Part shown: in pieces, positions 37,993 to 46,588 of the stretch | How the letters are laid out: each line of letters starts with the position of its first letter | Position numbering within the stretch: the stretch's first letter is position 1 | Origin: Marivita sp. | Lineage (GTDB): Bacteria; Pseudomonadota; Alphaproteobacteria; Rhodobacterales; Rhodobacteraceae | Assembly (NCBI RefSeq): GCF_022763305.1 | Contig: NZ_JALEGT010000079.1 | Location: 113,229 to 177,228, forward strand | Direction: 5' to 3' | DNA length: 64,000 nucleotides | Translations under genes and position numbers: made by a program | The notes under the pieces: generated by a model | Seen by the model: the letters and a program-made list of their open reading frames with translations, nothing else | Databases searched by the model: none | Told to the model about the DNA's origin: nothing

Positions 37993-38726
37993 CGACCGGA
38001 GCCACCGTTCTGTCCCTACGCGGCGCGACCAAACGCTTCGGCGGGCTGGTCGCGGTCAACGATATGGACTTCGACGTGACCGAGCACGAGGTGCTGGGTC
38101 TGATCGGCCCCAACGGGTCGGGCAAGTCTACGACGCTGAACCTGATCTCGGGCGCGTTGAAACCGACCGAGGGCACGATTTCCCTGCGCGGCACGCCGAT
38201 TTCGCATCTCTCTGCGGCGGACATCGCCCGGCGGGGCATTGCCCGGACCTTCCAACTGGTGCGGTTGCTGCCGTCGATGACCGTTCTGGAAAACGTCCGC
38301 GCGGGTGCCGTGTTCGGCCATCGCCGCCGCTGGGGGGCCGAGGCGGATGCCCACGCGCTGCGGATGCTGGCGCTGGTGGGCTTGGACCGCAGGGCGAATG
38401 CCCATGTCGGCGAGCTGACCTATATCGACACGAAACGCGTCGAACTGGCCCGTGTGCTGGCCTCGGAACCCAAGGTGCTGCTGCTGGACGAATGGCTGGC
38501 CGGGTTGAACCCGACCGAGCTTGAGGAAGGTATCGCACTGATCAAACGGCTGCGCGACGAGGGGCGCACGATCATTCTGGTTGAACATGTGATGGACGCA
38601 ATCCGGTCGCTGTGTGATCGCTGCGTGGTCATGTCCACCGGCACCAAGATCGCTGAGGGCACGCCGACCGAAGTGCTGTCCGACCCCGACGTGATCCGTG
38701 CCTATCTGGGGGATGACGATGCTTGA
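37989..38726 (+). CDS. livG: branched-chain-type ABC ATPase, LivG, with altered signature
   Basis: A 245-residue ABC ATPase with Walker A (GPNGSGKSTT) and Walker B (VLLLDEWLAGL). The usual LSYGQQR signature is replaced by LTYIDTKRVELAR, and the Pro after Asp-Glu in Walker B is Trp. These are odd but the length, fold order and operon place it as LivG. A sub-family of Liv ATPases seems to carry this signature; whether hydrolysis is altered is unknown. Confidence 0.88.
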   Translation: MTTGATVLSLRGATKRFGGLVAVNDMDFDVTEHEVLGLIGPNGSGKSTTLNLISGALKPTEGTISLRGTPISHLSAADIARRGIARTFQLVRLLPSMTVLENVRAGAVFGHRRRWGAEADAHALRMLALVGLDRRANAHVGELTYIDTKRVELARVLASEPKVLLLDEWLAGLNPTELEEGIALIKRLRDEGRTIILVEHVMDAIRSLCDRCVVMSTGTKIAEGTPTEVLSDPDVIRAYLGDDDA

Positions 38727-39891
38727 GGTGCGCAACCTGTCCGTCAGCTATGGCAAGCACCGCGCGCTGGATGGGGCCTCGCTGCGTGTGGGCAAGGGCG
38801 AGATTGTCGTCATTCTGGGGGCGAACGGTGCGGGGAAATCGACGCTGCTCAAAGCGATCTGCGGGATTTGCGAGGGGCATGTCGCGGGGGATGTGACCCT
38901 CGAAAGCGCGCAATTGGTCGGGGAAAAGCCGCACAAGATCGTCGAGGCCGGGATCGCACTGGTGCCCGAGGGTCGTGGCGTCTTCGGCGATCTGACGGTC
39001 GAGGAGAACCTGACGCTTGGGGCCTATGCCGAACGGGCGCGGGACGAGGAGGCGGGCAATCTGCAACGGGTGCTGTCGCTGTTCCCCAAGTTGCAGGAAC
39101 GCCGCCGCCAGACCGTGCGCACCATGTCGGGCGGCGAACAGCAGATGGTCGCCATCGGCCGCGCAATGATGTCGAACCCGTCGATCCTTGCGCTGGATGA
39201 GCCATCGCTGGGGCTGTCGCCATTGCTCTGCAAAGACCTGTTCGAAAGCCTTCGCGTGGTGAAACAGGCGGGCCTGGGCATCCTTCTGGTCGAACAGAAC
39301 GCCAAGCAAAGCCTGCGCATTGCGGACCGGGGATACCTCTTGGAGAACGGAGAGATCGTGCACGAAGACACAGCGGACCGGCTGGCCAATGACCCAGCCG
39401 TGCAGAAAGCCTATTTGGGTGGCGGCGGCACGGCGAGTGGGGCAAAGCGCCCTGCCCCGGCGGCAATGCCGAAACCGGCAAGCCCGCGACCCGCGTCTGG
39501 GCCGAATCCGAGCGACATTGCGGCGGCAGCCATGAAGTCGGTCAGCGCGCCAGCGCGACCCGCCCCCACCGCAATGACGGCTACACCGGCCAATGCGCCT
39601 TCTCCTGCCCCGAAACCGGCACCAGTGGCGAATGGGATGACCGCAGCGCCCAAACCGAATGCGCCCAACATCTCGGATCTGGTGGCCAAGGCCAGCGCCA
39701 CCGCGTCACGCCGCAACGGAGCAACGCCGCCTCCGCGCATGCCCGTACCACCGATCACCCCGCCCCAACCCGCACGCCCCGCGCAGCCCGCGATCCCGGA
39801 TTTTGCGTCCTCGTCGGACCGGTTGCGCGCCATGATCGAAGACATCGAAGCGGCGGCCCGCCGCGCCGAAAGCTATAAGCCAAGGAGATAA
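38713..39891 (+). CDS. livF: branched-chain-type ABC ATPase, LivF, with long Ala/Pro-rich tail
   Basis: A 392-residue protein. Residues 1-239 form a complete LivF ATPase (Walker A GANGAGKST, signature MSGGEQQ, Walker B ILALDEPSLGLSP). Residues about 240-392 are an added tail: Ala/Pro/Lys-rich and likely disordered, ending in a helical SSDRLRAMIEDIEAAARRAE. Normal LivF is about 235 residues. It starts inside livG (14-base overlap). The tail could dock another protein or membrane element, but this is inference. Confidence 0.9.
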   Translation: MTMLEVRNLSVSYGKHRALDGASLRVGKGEIVVILGANGAGKSTLLKAICGICEGHVAGDVTLESAQLVGEKPHKIVEAGIALVPEGRGVFGDLTVEENLTLGAYAERARDEEAGNLQRVLSLFPKLQERRRQTVRTMSGGEQQMVAIGRAMMSNPSILALDEPSLGLSPLLCKDLFESLRVVKQAGLGILLVEQNAKQSLRIADRGYLLENGEIVHEDTADRLANDPAVQKAYLGGGGTASGAKRPAPAAMPKPASPRPASGPNPSDIAAAAMKSVSAPARPAPTAMTATPANAPSPAPKPAPVANGMTAAPKPNAPNISDLVAKASATASRRNGATPPPRMPVPPITPPQPARPAQPAIPDFASSSDRLRAMIEDIEAAARRAESYKPRR

Positions 39892-39895
39892 CGCC

Positions 39896-41371
39896 ATGCT
39901 CGACTCCACCGCCTCCGCACCCACTATCCGAGGTCTCTATATCGGAGGAAGCTGGGTGCCCGCCGCCCGCACCTTTGATGACCTGAACCCGTCGGACAAT
40001 TCGCTCTTTGCCCGCATCCCCGATGGCAGCGCCACCGACATGGACCGCGCCATTGCCGCCGCACAGGCCGCCTTCCCGGAATGGTCGGGCAACACGTTTC
40101 AGGAGCGCGCCAAGATGCTGTTGCGCATCGCGGATGTCTGGGAAAGCCGCAAGGACGACTTCATCCATGCGGTGATGCATGAAGGCGGCGGCTGGTATGG
40201 CAAAGGCGTGTTCGAAGCCGGGTTCGTGGCCGAGATTTTCCGCACCTCCGCCGCGCTTTGTTACCAGTCCACAGGCGAAGTGCTGCCCTCGGCAGATGGG
40301 AAGGTGTCGATGGCCACCAGATGGCCCCTGGGTGTGGTCGGAGTGATCTCGCCTTGGAACATGCCGGGCATCCTGACCTCGCGTGGCTATGCGGCGGCGC
40401 TGGCGGCCGGTAACTGCGTGGTGCTGAAACCGTCCGAGGACACGCCCTATTCGGGTGGTCTCTTCCATGCCGAAGTGCTTGAGGAAGCGGGCGTGCCGGC
40501 AGGGGTGTTCAACGTTGTCACCTGTTCGCGCGAGAGCGTGGGCGAAGTGGGCGATGCGCTGATCGAGGACCCACGGGTCAAGGGCATCTCGTTTACTGGC
40601 TCCACTGCCGTAGGCCGCCATATCGCCGCCAAATGCGGGGCGCATCTCAAGAAGTGCTGCGTCGAGCTGGGCGGCAAGGATTCGATGATCGTGCTGGAAG
40701 ATGCCGATCTCGACAAAGCCGCCGAGGCCGCGAATTTCGGCAGCTTCATGCATCAGGGTCAAGTCTGCATGTCGACCGAAAAGCTGCTGGTGCATGAAAG
40801 CGTCTATGAACCCTTCATGCAGAAATTCCTGGCCCGTGCAGGCAAGCTCAAGACCGGACATGTGAACGACAAATCGAACGTGATCGGCCCGCTGGTGAAC
40901 ACCCGTCAGGCGCACCGGGTCAAGGCGCTGATCGATGACGCGGTGGCCAAAGGGGCGCAACTGGCTCTGGGCGGCAAGGCGTGGGAGAATTTCGTCGAGC
41001 CGACGGTCTTGACCCATGTCGACCGCAGCATGGACATCTGGCACGACGAAACCTTTGGTCCGGTTGTTGTCGTGACCCCCTTCCGCACCGAGGACGAGGC
41101 GATCGAGCTCAACAACGACACGGAATACGGTCTGACCGCTGCGGTCTGGACTGCCGATGAAGGCCGCGCATTGCGCATGGCCGGGCGGCTTGAGACCGGG
41201 ATGGTTCATGTGAACGACCAGAACATCAATGACGAACCGCAGGTGCCGTTCGGCGGTGTCAAAGCCTCGGGCGTCGGGCGCTATGGCGGGCGCTGGTCGC
41301 TGGATGCGTTTACGGAACTGCGGTGGATCACGCTGGAACGCGGCGGCCGCCATTACCCGCCGGTCTTTTGA
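39896..41371 (+). CDS. aldehyde dehydrogenase
   Basis: A 491-residue aldehyde dehydrogenase with SPWN (Asn155), Glu257 (VELGGKD) and Cys291 (HQGQVCMS). It starts 4 bases after livF, in the same operon. Features such as the MHEGGGWYGKGVFEAGF segment point to the aromatic aldehyde group (benzaldehyde/vanillin type). It may have a different substrate range from the first dehydrogenase of the operon. Confidence 0.87.
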   Translation: MLDSTASAPTIRGLYIGGSWVPAARTFDDLNPSDNSLFARIPDGSATDMDRAIAAAQAAFPEWSGNTFQERAKMLLRIADVWESRKDDFIHAVMHEGGGWYGKGVFEAGFVAEIFRTSAALCYQSTGEVLPSADGKVSMATRWPLGVVGVISPWNMPGILTSRGYAAALAAGNCVVLKPSEDTPYSGGLFHAEVLEEAGVPAGVFNVVTCSRESVGEVGDALIEDPRVKGISFTGSTAVGRHIAAKCGAHLKKCCVELGGKDSMIVLEDADLDKAAEAANFGSFMHQGQVCMSTEKLLVHESVYEPFMQKFLARAGKLKTGHVNDKSNVIGPLVNTRQAHRVKALIDDAVAKGAQLALGGKAWENFVEPTVLTHVDRSMDIWHDETFGPVVVVTPFRTEDEAIELNNDTEYGLTAAVWTADEGRALRMAGRLETGMVHVNDQNINDEPQVPFGGVKASGVGRYGGRWSLDAFTELRWITLERGGRHYPPVF

Positions 41372-41394
41372 CCCGCGTTTAGGGAGGATTACAC

Positions 41395-42945
41395 ATGACA
41401 GCTCTTGGATGGATCATCCTGCTTCTGGTCATTGCCGCACTTATCGTGGTTCTGGCCGCGTGGTTCTATGAACGCGCGACCAATGAAATCAGCCTTGTGC
41501 GCACCGGGGTCGGTGGGCGCAAGGTCGTGATCGACGGCGGGACTCTCGCCATTCCGTTCTTTCACGAGATCAGCCGCGTCAACATGCAGACCATCCGCAT
41601 GGAGGTCAGCCGCGCGGGCGACAGCGCGCTGATCACCAAGGACCGGATGCGCATCGACGTGGGGGCCGAGTTCTACGCCTCCGTGATGCCCGAGGAAGCC
41701 GCCATCGTGCGCGCTGCGCAGACGCTGGGCAAACGCACCTTCCAGCCGGATCAGCTCAAGTCGCTGATCGACGGGATGATGGTGGATGCCCTGCGCGCCG
41801 TCGCGGCGCAGATGACGATGGACGAGCTGCACGAGAACCGCTCGGAATTCGTGCGCGAGGTGCACGAGGCGCTGGCGGATACGTTGGTAAAATACGGACT
41901 GCAGTTGGACAGCGTGTCCCTGACCGCTCTGGATCAGACGCCGTTCTCGTCGCTGGACGAAAACAACGCCTTCAACGCCGTGGGCATGCGCAAGCTGGCC
42001 GAGGTGATCGCCAAGTCCAAGAAGGAACGCGCCGAGATCGAAGGCGAAACTGCTGTTGCGGTGCGTCGCGCCGAGGTCGAGGCGAACCAGCGCCGTCTTC
42101 AGATCGAACTCGAAGAGCGCCGTGCGGAGATCGCACAGACGCAGGAGATCGAAACCCTGCTGGCCGCGCAACTGACCGAGGTCGCCCGCCGCAAGGCCGA
42201 AGCGGAACGCGAGGCGGCGCAGGCCCGAATCCGTATGGAGCAGGAGATCCAGGCCACTTCGATCCAGCGTGAATTGCAGATCCGCGAGGCCGAGATTGCG
42301 CAGTTGCGGGCGTTGGAAATCGCAGAACAGGAAAAGGTCATTCAGACCGCCGCCAAGAGCGAGGAGGAATCCAAGGCCCGCGCCGAGGCGACACTGGCCC
42401 GCGCTGCGCTGGTCAAGGCCGAGGAGGAAATCCAGACTCTGCGTGAGATGGCCGAGGCCGAACGGCGCAAGGCGCTGGCCTTGATGGCGGCGCGGCAGGA
42501 CGCCGAGGCCAATGCGGAACGAGCCCGGATCGCCTCGGTCGCGGATCAGGAAGTCGCCAAGGCCAAGGGCGTGATCAAGCGCGAGGAAGCGGCCTCGCTG
42601 AAGGTCTACAAGACCGCCGAGGCCGAAGCCGAAGCCGAGCGCATCAAGGCCGAGAACACCCGGTCGAAAGAGCTCATGTCGATGGAACTGGAAAAGGCGC
42701 GGTTGGAGGCGATGCCCAAGATCCTTGCCGAGATGGTCAAGCCCGCCGAGAAGATCCGGGGCATCAACATCAACCATGTCACGGGCCTCGGCAAATCGGA
42801 CGGCGGGGGCAGCACGTCGCCCGTGGGTCAGACCATCGACTCGATCCTCGACATGGCGGTGGCCCTGCCCGCGATGAAGAAGATAGGCGACCAGATCGGT
42901 GTCAATCTGGACGGGGTCATGCCGGACGCCGATAAGAAATCCTGA
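41395..42945 (+). CDS. flotillin/SPFH-domain protein (YqiK-type)
   Basis: A 516-residue membrane-anchored scaffold. It has an N-terminal hydrophobic segment (residues about 5-23), an SPFH/band-7 domain (about 30-180) and a long Glu/Ala/Arg coiled coil (about 190-425), with a short C-terminal domain. Flotillins organise membrane microdomains and stabilise complexes. It lies 23 bases after the second aldehyde dehydrogenase on the same strand, making it the last gene of the Liv operon, an unusual setting for a flotillin. Confidence 0.92.
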   Translation: MTALGWIILLLVIAALIVVLAAWFYERATNEISLVRTGVGGRKVVIDGGTLAIPFFHEISRVNMQTIRMEVSRAGDSALITKDRMRIDVGAEFYASVMPEEAAIVRAAQTLGKRTFQPDQLKSLIDGMMVDALRAVAAQMTMDELHENRSEFVREVHEALADTLVKYGLQLDSVSLTALDQTPFSSLDENNAFNAVGMRKLAEVIAKSKKERAEIEGETAVAVRRAEVEANQRRLQIELEERRAEIAQTQEIETLLAAQLTEVARRKAEAEREAAQARIRMEQEIQATSIQRELQIREAEIAQLRALEIAEQEKVIQTAAKSEEESKARAEATLARAALVKAEEEIQTLREMAEAERRKALALMAARQDAEANAERARIASVADQEVAKAKGVIKREEAASLKVYKTAEAEAEAERIKAENTRSKELMSMELEKARLEAMPKILAEMVKPAEKIRGININHVTGLGKSDGGGSTSPVGQTIDSILDMAVALPAMKKIGDQIGVNLDGVMPDADKKS

Positions 42946-42967
42946 TATATCAGCGCCTTATTTAAGA

Positions 42968-42991
42968 ACGCCACCCCACCCGGGGTGGCGT
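42968..42991. terminator. terminator between flotillin and tauE-like genes
   Basis: Arms ACGCCACCCC and GGGGTGGCGT make a 10-bp perfect stem with a 4-base loop, followed by ATTGCATTT on the plus strand. It lies between convergent genes and probably ends both transcripts. Confidence 0.72.
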
Positions 42992-43009
42992 ATTGCATTT
43001 GGGTCCGCC

Positions 43010-43762
43010 TCAAAATCCGGCTTGCGCCGCGTCCCAGATCAGTTTGACCGCGATCACCGCCAAAAGCGTCAGGATCAACCGGTCGAATGCCTGTTTCGAC
43101 AGGAACCTCGCCGCCCATGACCCGATGGGAATGCCCAGAAACATCGGGATCAGCGCCAGAAAGGCGAGAAGCAACCGATCCAGTGTCAGGATGCCGAGCG
43201 TCCAGAGTGCGGGCACCTGTGTGACCGACATGGCCAGAAAGAAGATGGCAATGGTTGCGATGAATTCCTTGCGCGGCAGGTTCAGGGCATTGAGGAAGGT
43301 GATCGAGACTGGCGCGGACAGGCCCCCCGCGCCCTGCATGACGCCGCCGACCAATCCGACATAGGGACCCATCTGGCGTCCGCGCTCGCGTGGCAGGTGC
43401 CATGTGGGGCGCGCCAGCCGCAATCCGATATAGGCAAAGACCACCAGCGCCAGGGACGCCATCAAGAGCGGCACCGGGAGCGATGCCAGAAGGATGGAGC
43501 CGATCACCGCACCGACAGCGCCCATCGCCGCGAACATCCAGACGAAGCGGTGTTCCGTGATTTCTGACCGGAACGCCCAGCTTTGCCAGATGTTCGTGCA
43601 GAGATTCAGCACCGAAAAGATCGCCACGGCTTTCGGCACGTCGAAGACGATGGCCAGAACCGGCACGCCCACCACCGGAGCCCCTGCCCCGGTTGCGCCT
43701 TTCAGGAACCCGCCCAGCAGGATGCCGACAAAGGCAAAGGCCAAGGATGCGGGCTCCATCAA
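43010..43762 (-). CDS. sulfite exporter TauE/SafE-family permease
   Basis: A 250-residue integral membrane protein with about seven to eight hydrophobic segments and the family motifs GGFLKGATGAGAPVVGVPVL and GGVMQGAGGLSAPVSI. Members export sulfite or other anions; many are uncharacterised. Its ATG overlaps the TPP-enzyme stop (4-base overlap), so the two are one operon. Export of sulfite or an organic acid product is possible. Confidence 0.85.
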   Translation of the reverse strand: MMEPASLAFAFVGILLGGFLKGATGAGAPVVGVPVLAIVFDVPKAVAIFSVLNLCTNIWQSWAFRSEITEHRFVWMFAAMGAVGAVIGSILLASLPVPLLMASLALVVFAYIGLRLARPTWHLPRERGRQMGPYVGLVGGVMQGAGGLSAPVSITFLNALNLPRKEFIATIAIFFLAMSVTQVPALWTLGILTLDRLLLAFLALIPMFLGIPIGSWAARFLSKQAFDRLILTLLAVIAVKLIWDAAQAGF

Positions 43763-45453
43763 TTTTCGTCCGAGGCTGCGACGGACAGATCCAGCAGGAC
43801 TTGTCGGCGTTCTGTGCGGATGATCTCGACGGCGCGGCGCAACGCTTCGGGCAGATCGGCACCGCGTTCGATCCGTTCTGCATGGGCGCGGCTGGCCTTC
43901 GCCACCTGCGTGAAATCCGGCATCGGCTCCAGCGAGGTGAGTGGGATGCGGTTCGCCCGTACCGCGGCACCGTCAGGGTAGCCCTTGAGCACCGACCGGC
44001 GCACCGCGTTCCACATGGCGTTGTTCTTGATGATGGTCAGGATCGGCAGATCCAGCGCCTCGGCGATCTGGTGGCACGCCACGGGGTTGGCGAACATGTA
44101 CGACCCGTCGCCCATGCAGGCGATCACCAGACGATCCCGATCCGCCAGTTGGGCGCCCAGAGCGGCGGGCATGGCCCAGCCCAAGCCGCCTGCATGCACG
44201 TTGGAGAACACGCGGTTTGGTCCTTTCAAATTCATATGCGGCAGCAAGAGCCCCAGTTCCGAGAAGGCCACCGCTGTGTCATCCATGATATCCGAGATGC
44301 AGGCACTCATCCATTCGGCGGTCATCGGGCCATCACCGCCCGCATCGGGTTTCGGTTTGGCCGCACGGGCCGCCGCGACTTTGGCATGGACCATGTCGCG
44401 CCGCCGGGATGCGTTTGTATCGGGTGGCAAGGCAATAAGAGCCTCAAGGGCCGCGATCGGGTTGGCCGTGATGGCAAGATCGGTGCGATAACCGCGCACG
44501 GGCATCCTGCGGAACAGCGGATCTGGGCCGATATGTACGACACGGATGTCCTTGCCCGGCGCGCTGACCGCTTCGATCCACGGCACACCGGAATCCAGGA
44601 CGATCACCAGATCGGACTCCGCGGTCGCAGCCTTGGGATTGTAGCCGAGGAGGGCCGGATCGTCGGACGCCAGAATGTTGCGGATGCTGAACGGTTCGGC
44701 CACCGCAAGACCGAACGCCTCGGCGCAGCGGGACAGAACCGACGAGAGCCGCCCTTGCGGATCGCCACGCTGGCACAGGACCACCGGAGACTGCGCCTCG
44801 GCAATCCACGCCGCCAATGTCGCGATCGCGTCAGCATCCGGTGCAGCGTGTGTTGCGGTGGCGGGCATCTGCGCTGGCACGAAGCCTTCCGGCAACGCCT
44901 CGGTCAATGGCTCTTTCGGCAGGCTCATGTAGACCGGCCCCTCGGGCGCGCTGGTCATGAGCGCCGCCGCGCGTTTGGTCACGCTGTCCGCCTGTTCAGG
45001 ATAGCGCAATTCGTAATCGAACTTGACCACATCGCGCACAAGGCTGGTCTGGTCATACATCTCCTGCCCGTACTGGATCGGCGTCATGCGGCCCCCCTTG
45101 CGGCCTGTCTCGGTCAGGGGCGTGCGCCCGGACAGAACGAACATCGGCACATTGTCCGAGGCCGCGTTGATCACCCCCATGACCGCGTTTGCCAGACCGA
45201 CATTGACATGCACCATCACCGCCTGCGGCCGCCCAGTGACCAGCCAGTGCCCATGCGCCATGGCAACGCCCGCCGTTTCATGCGGCACGAGGACCGGTGT
45301 TGGCACATCGCTTTCAGGAAGTCGCGCAAGCCCTTCGATAATCGGAGGAAAATCGGTTCCCGCATTTGCGAACAGATAGTCGATTCCCGACGATTTCAGC
45401 GCCGCCAGCAGCGCTTCGCCTCCGGTCCGGGGCCGGGCCTGATCGTCAAACAT
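43759..45453 (-). CDS. thiamine-diphosphate enzyme, acetolactate synthase/benzoylformate decarboxylase-like
   Basis: A 564-residue three-domain TPP enzyme. The cofactor-activating Glu59 lies in VPHETAGVAMAHG, and the ThDP/Mg motif runs GDGSYMFANPV to IIKNN in the C-terminal third. It lacks the sequence signature I know for sulfoacetaldehyde acetyltransferase. In this context a 2-keto acid decarboxylase acting on an aromatic keto acid is plausible. It forms an operon with the TauE-like exporter and is divergent from the TAXI-TRAP genes. Confidence 0.82.
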   Translation of the reverse strand: MFDDQARPRTGGEALLAALKSSGIDYLFANAGTDFPPIIEGLARLPESDVPTPVLVPHETAGVAMAHGHWLVTGRPQAVMVHVNVGLANAVMGVINAASDNVPMFVLSGRTPLTETGRKGGRMTPIQYGQEMYDQTSLVRDVVKFDYELRYPEQADSVTKRAAALMTSAPEGPVYMSLPKEPLTEALPEGFVPAQMPATATHAAPDADAIATLAAWIAEAQSPVVLCQRGDPQGRLSSVLSRCAEAFGLAVAEPFSIRNILASDDPALLGYNPKAATAESDLVIVLDSGVPWIEAVSAPGKDIRVVHIGPDPLFRRMPVRGYRTDLAITANPIAALEALIALPPDTNASRRRDMVHAKVAAARAAKPKPDAGGDGPMTAEWMSACISDIMDDTAVAFSELGLLLPHMNLKGPNRVFSNVHAGGLGWAMPAALGAQLADRDRLVIACMGDGSYMFANPVACHQIAEALDLPILTIIKNNAMWNAVRRSVLKGYPDGAAVRANRIPLTSLEPMPDFTQVAKASRAHAERIERGADLPEALRRAVEIIRTERRQVLLDLSVAASDEN

Positions 45454-45510
45454 ACATCCTCCCTGAATCTCAGGCTTGATATTCCGCTGCCCCTTCGTAA
45501 AGTCAACTTA

Positions 45511-45544
45511 TTCTCAATAATTGGGATTCTAACCCAAACGAGAA
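45511..45544. promoter_or_regulatory. nested inverted repeats in TPP-enzyme/TAXI gap
   Basis: TTGGG (45521-45525) and CCCAA (45533-45537) surround ATTCTAA, with outer TTCTC (45511-45515) and GAGAA (45540-45544) almost on the same centre. The 111-base divergent gap is a likely place for an operator of the IclR regulator encoded downstream. The match is weak and by eye. Confidence 0.35.
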
Positions 45545-45564
45545 CCATATTTGGGAGGACCACC

Positions 45565-46515
45565 ATGAAGACGCTTCTCACCGCGGCAGCGGTATTTCTA
45601 GGCGCGACCCTTGCCACATCCGCCAGTGCGCAGAATGTCGGCATCGCCACATCGAACCCCGGATCGCTGTTCCACAACATCGGCACCGCCGTCGCCAATG
45701 CCGCGAACGCCGCCGGGCTGAACACGACGATCCAGCCGGCCACCAGCCCCAACCAGTTCATTCCGTTCATTGACCAGGGCGGTATCGAATTCGGCGTGGC
45801 GAACCTGCAGGAGGTCGATTACGCCCTCACCGGTGACGCGTGGTGGGACGGGCGCAGCCATCCCAACCTGCGCGTCGTCGCGCATCTCATGCCGCTTGTC
45901 GAGGCGATCTTCGTCCGCGCAGACAGCGACATCATGAAGGTGTCCGATCTCAAGGGCCAGCCGATGACCGATGGCTATACGGCGCAGAACACCATCCTGC
46001 CGCAGCTTTCTGCCTTCTATGCAACCGCCGGTATGACCCGCGACGATGTGGAGAAAGTCTCGGTCGCGAGCGTGGTTGCCGGGGCCGATGCCTTTATGGC
46101 GGGCGACACGGTGGGCTTCATCTTTGCCCATGGCGCGGGCAAGGTCCGCGAAGCCGATGCCGCCGTGGGCGGCCTGCGTGCGCTTGGGGTCGAGGACGAC
46201 AGCGATGCCGCGCTCGCAGCCGCGCGGGAACACTGGCCGACCGCGTTCTTCACCACTTTGCCCGCAGGCGCGATGCCCGGCGTGCTGGAAGACACGGTCT
46301 ATATCGCCTTCCCGCAGGTGATCTTCACCCATGCAAATGTCCCAGACGACACGGTCTACGCGATGACCAAGGCGATCTACGAGAACGCGCAGGTGATGGT
46401 GGACACCTTCCCTCCGTTCCGCGCCTTCAAACCCGGTGAAATGCGCGGCGCGCAGGGTGCCGCGGAATATCATCCCGGTGCGCTCCGCTTCTTCGAAGAC
46501 GTCGGCCTGAACTGA
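45565..46515 (+). CDS. TAXI-type TRAP solute-binding protein
   Basis: A 316-residue periplasmic protein with a signal peptide (MKTLLTAAAVFLGATLATSASA). The TAXI family opening NVGIATSNPGSLFHNIGTAVA is clear. The ATG at 45565 follows TTGGGAGGACC; the frame is open far upstream but that part is antisense to the TPP-enzyme gene. It feeds the fused permease that follows. The ligand is unknown. Confidence 0.88.
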   Translation: MKTLLTAAAVFLGATLATSASAQNVGIATSNPGSLFHNIGTAVANAANAAGLNTTIQPATSPNQFIPFIDQGGIEFGVANLQEVDYALTGDAWWDGRSHPNLRVVAHLMPLVEAIFVRADSDIMKVSDLKGQPMTDGYTAQNTILPQLSAFYATAGMTRDDVEKVSVASVVAGADAFMAGDTVGFIFAHGAGKVREADAAVGGLRALGVEDDSDAALAAAREHWPTAFFTTLPAGAMPGVLEDTVYIAFPQVIFTHANVPDDTVYAMTKAIYENAQVMVDTFPPFRAFKPGEMRGAQGAAEYHPGALRFFEDVGLN

Positions 46516-46522
46516 GCCCGGT

Positions 46523-46547
46523 GCGCGCGCCGCAATCCGGCGCGCGC
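46523..46547 (+). terminator. intercistronic hairpin after TAXI gene
   Basis: Arms GCGCGCGCC and GGCGCGCGC form a perfect 9-bp stem with a 7-base loop. It lies in the 73-base gap before the permease gene, like the hairpin after the Liv binding-protein gene. A message-stabilising role is probable. Confidence 0.55.
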
Positions 46548-46588
46548 CACCCGCTCTTGCCCCCGCGCTCGAGGACAGGATCATCCCC

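Noticed and set aside
43759..45453. Sulfoacetaldehyde acetyltransferase (Xsc)
   Set aside because: It was considered because of the TauE gene beside it, but the sequence reads more like the acetolactate synthase/benzoylformate decarboxylase group and no pta gene is adjacent.
43693..45564. Long N-terminal extension of the TAXI solute-binding protein frame
   Set aside because: This part is antisense to the TauE and TPP-enzyme genes. The real start at 45565 has a signal peptide and a GGGAGG site.
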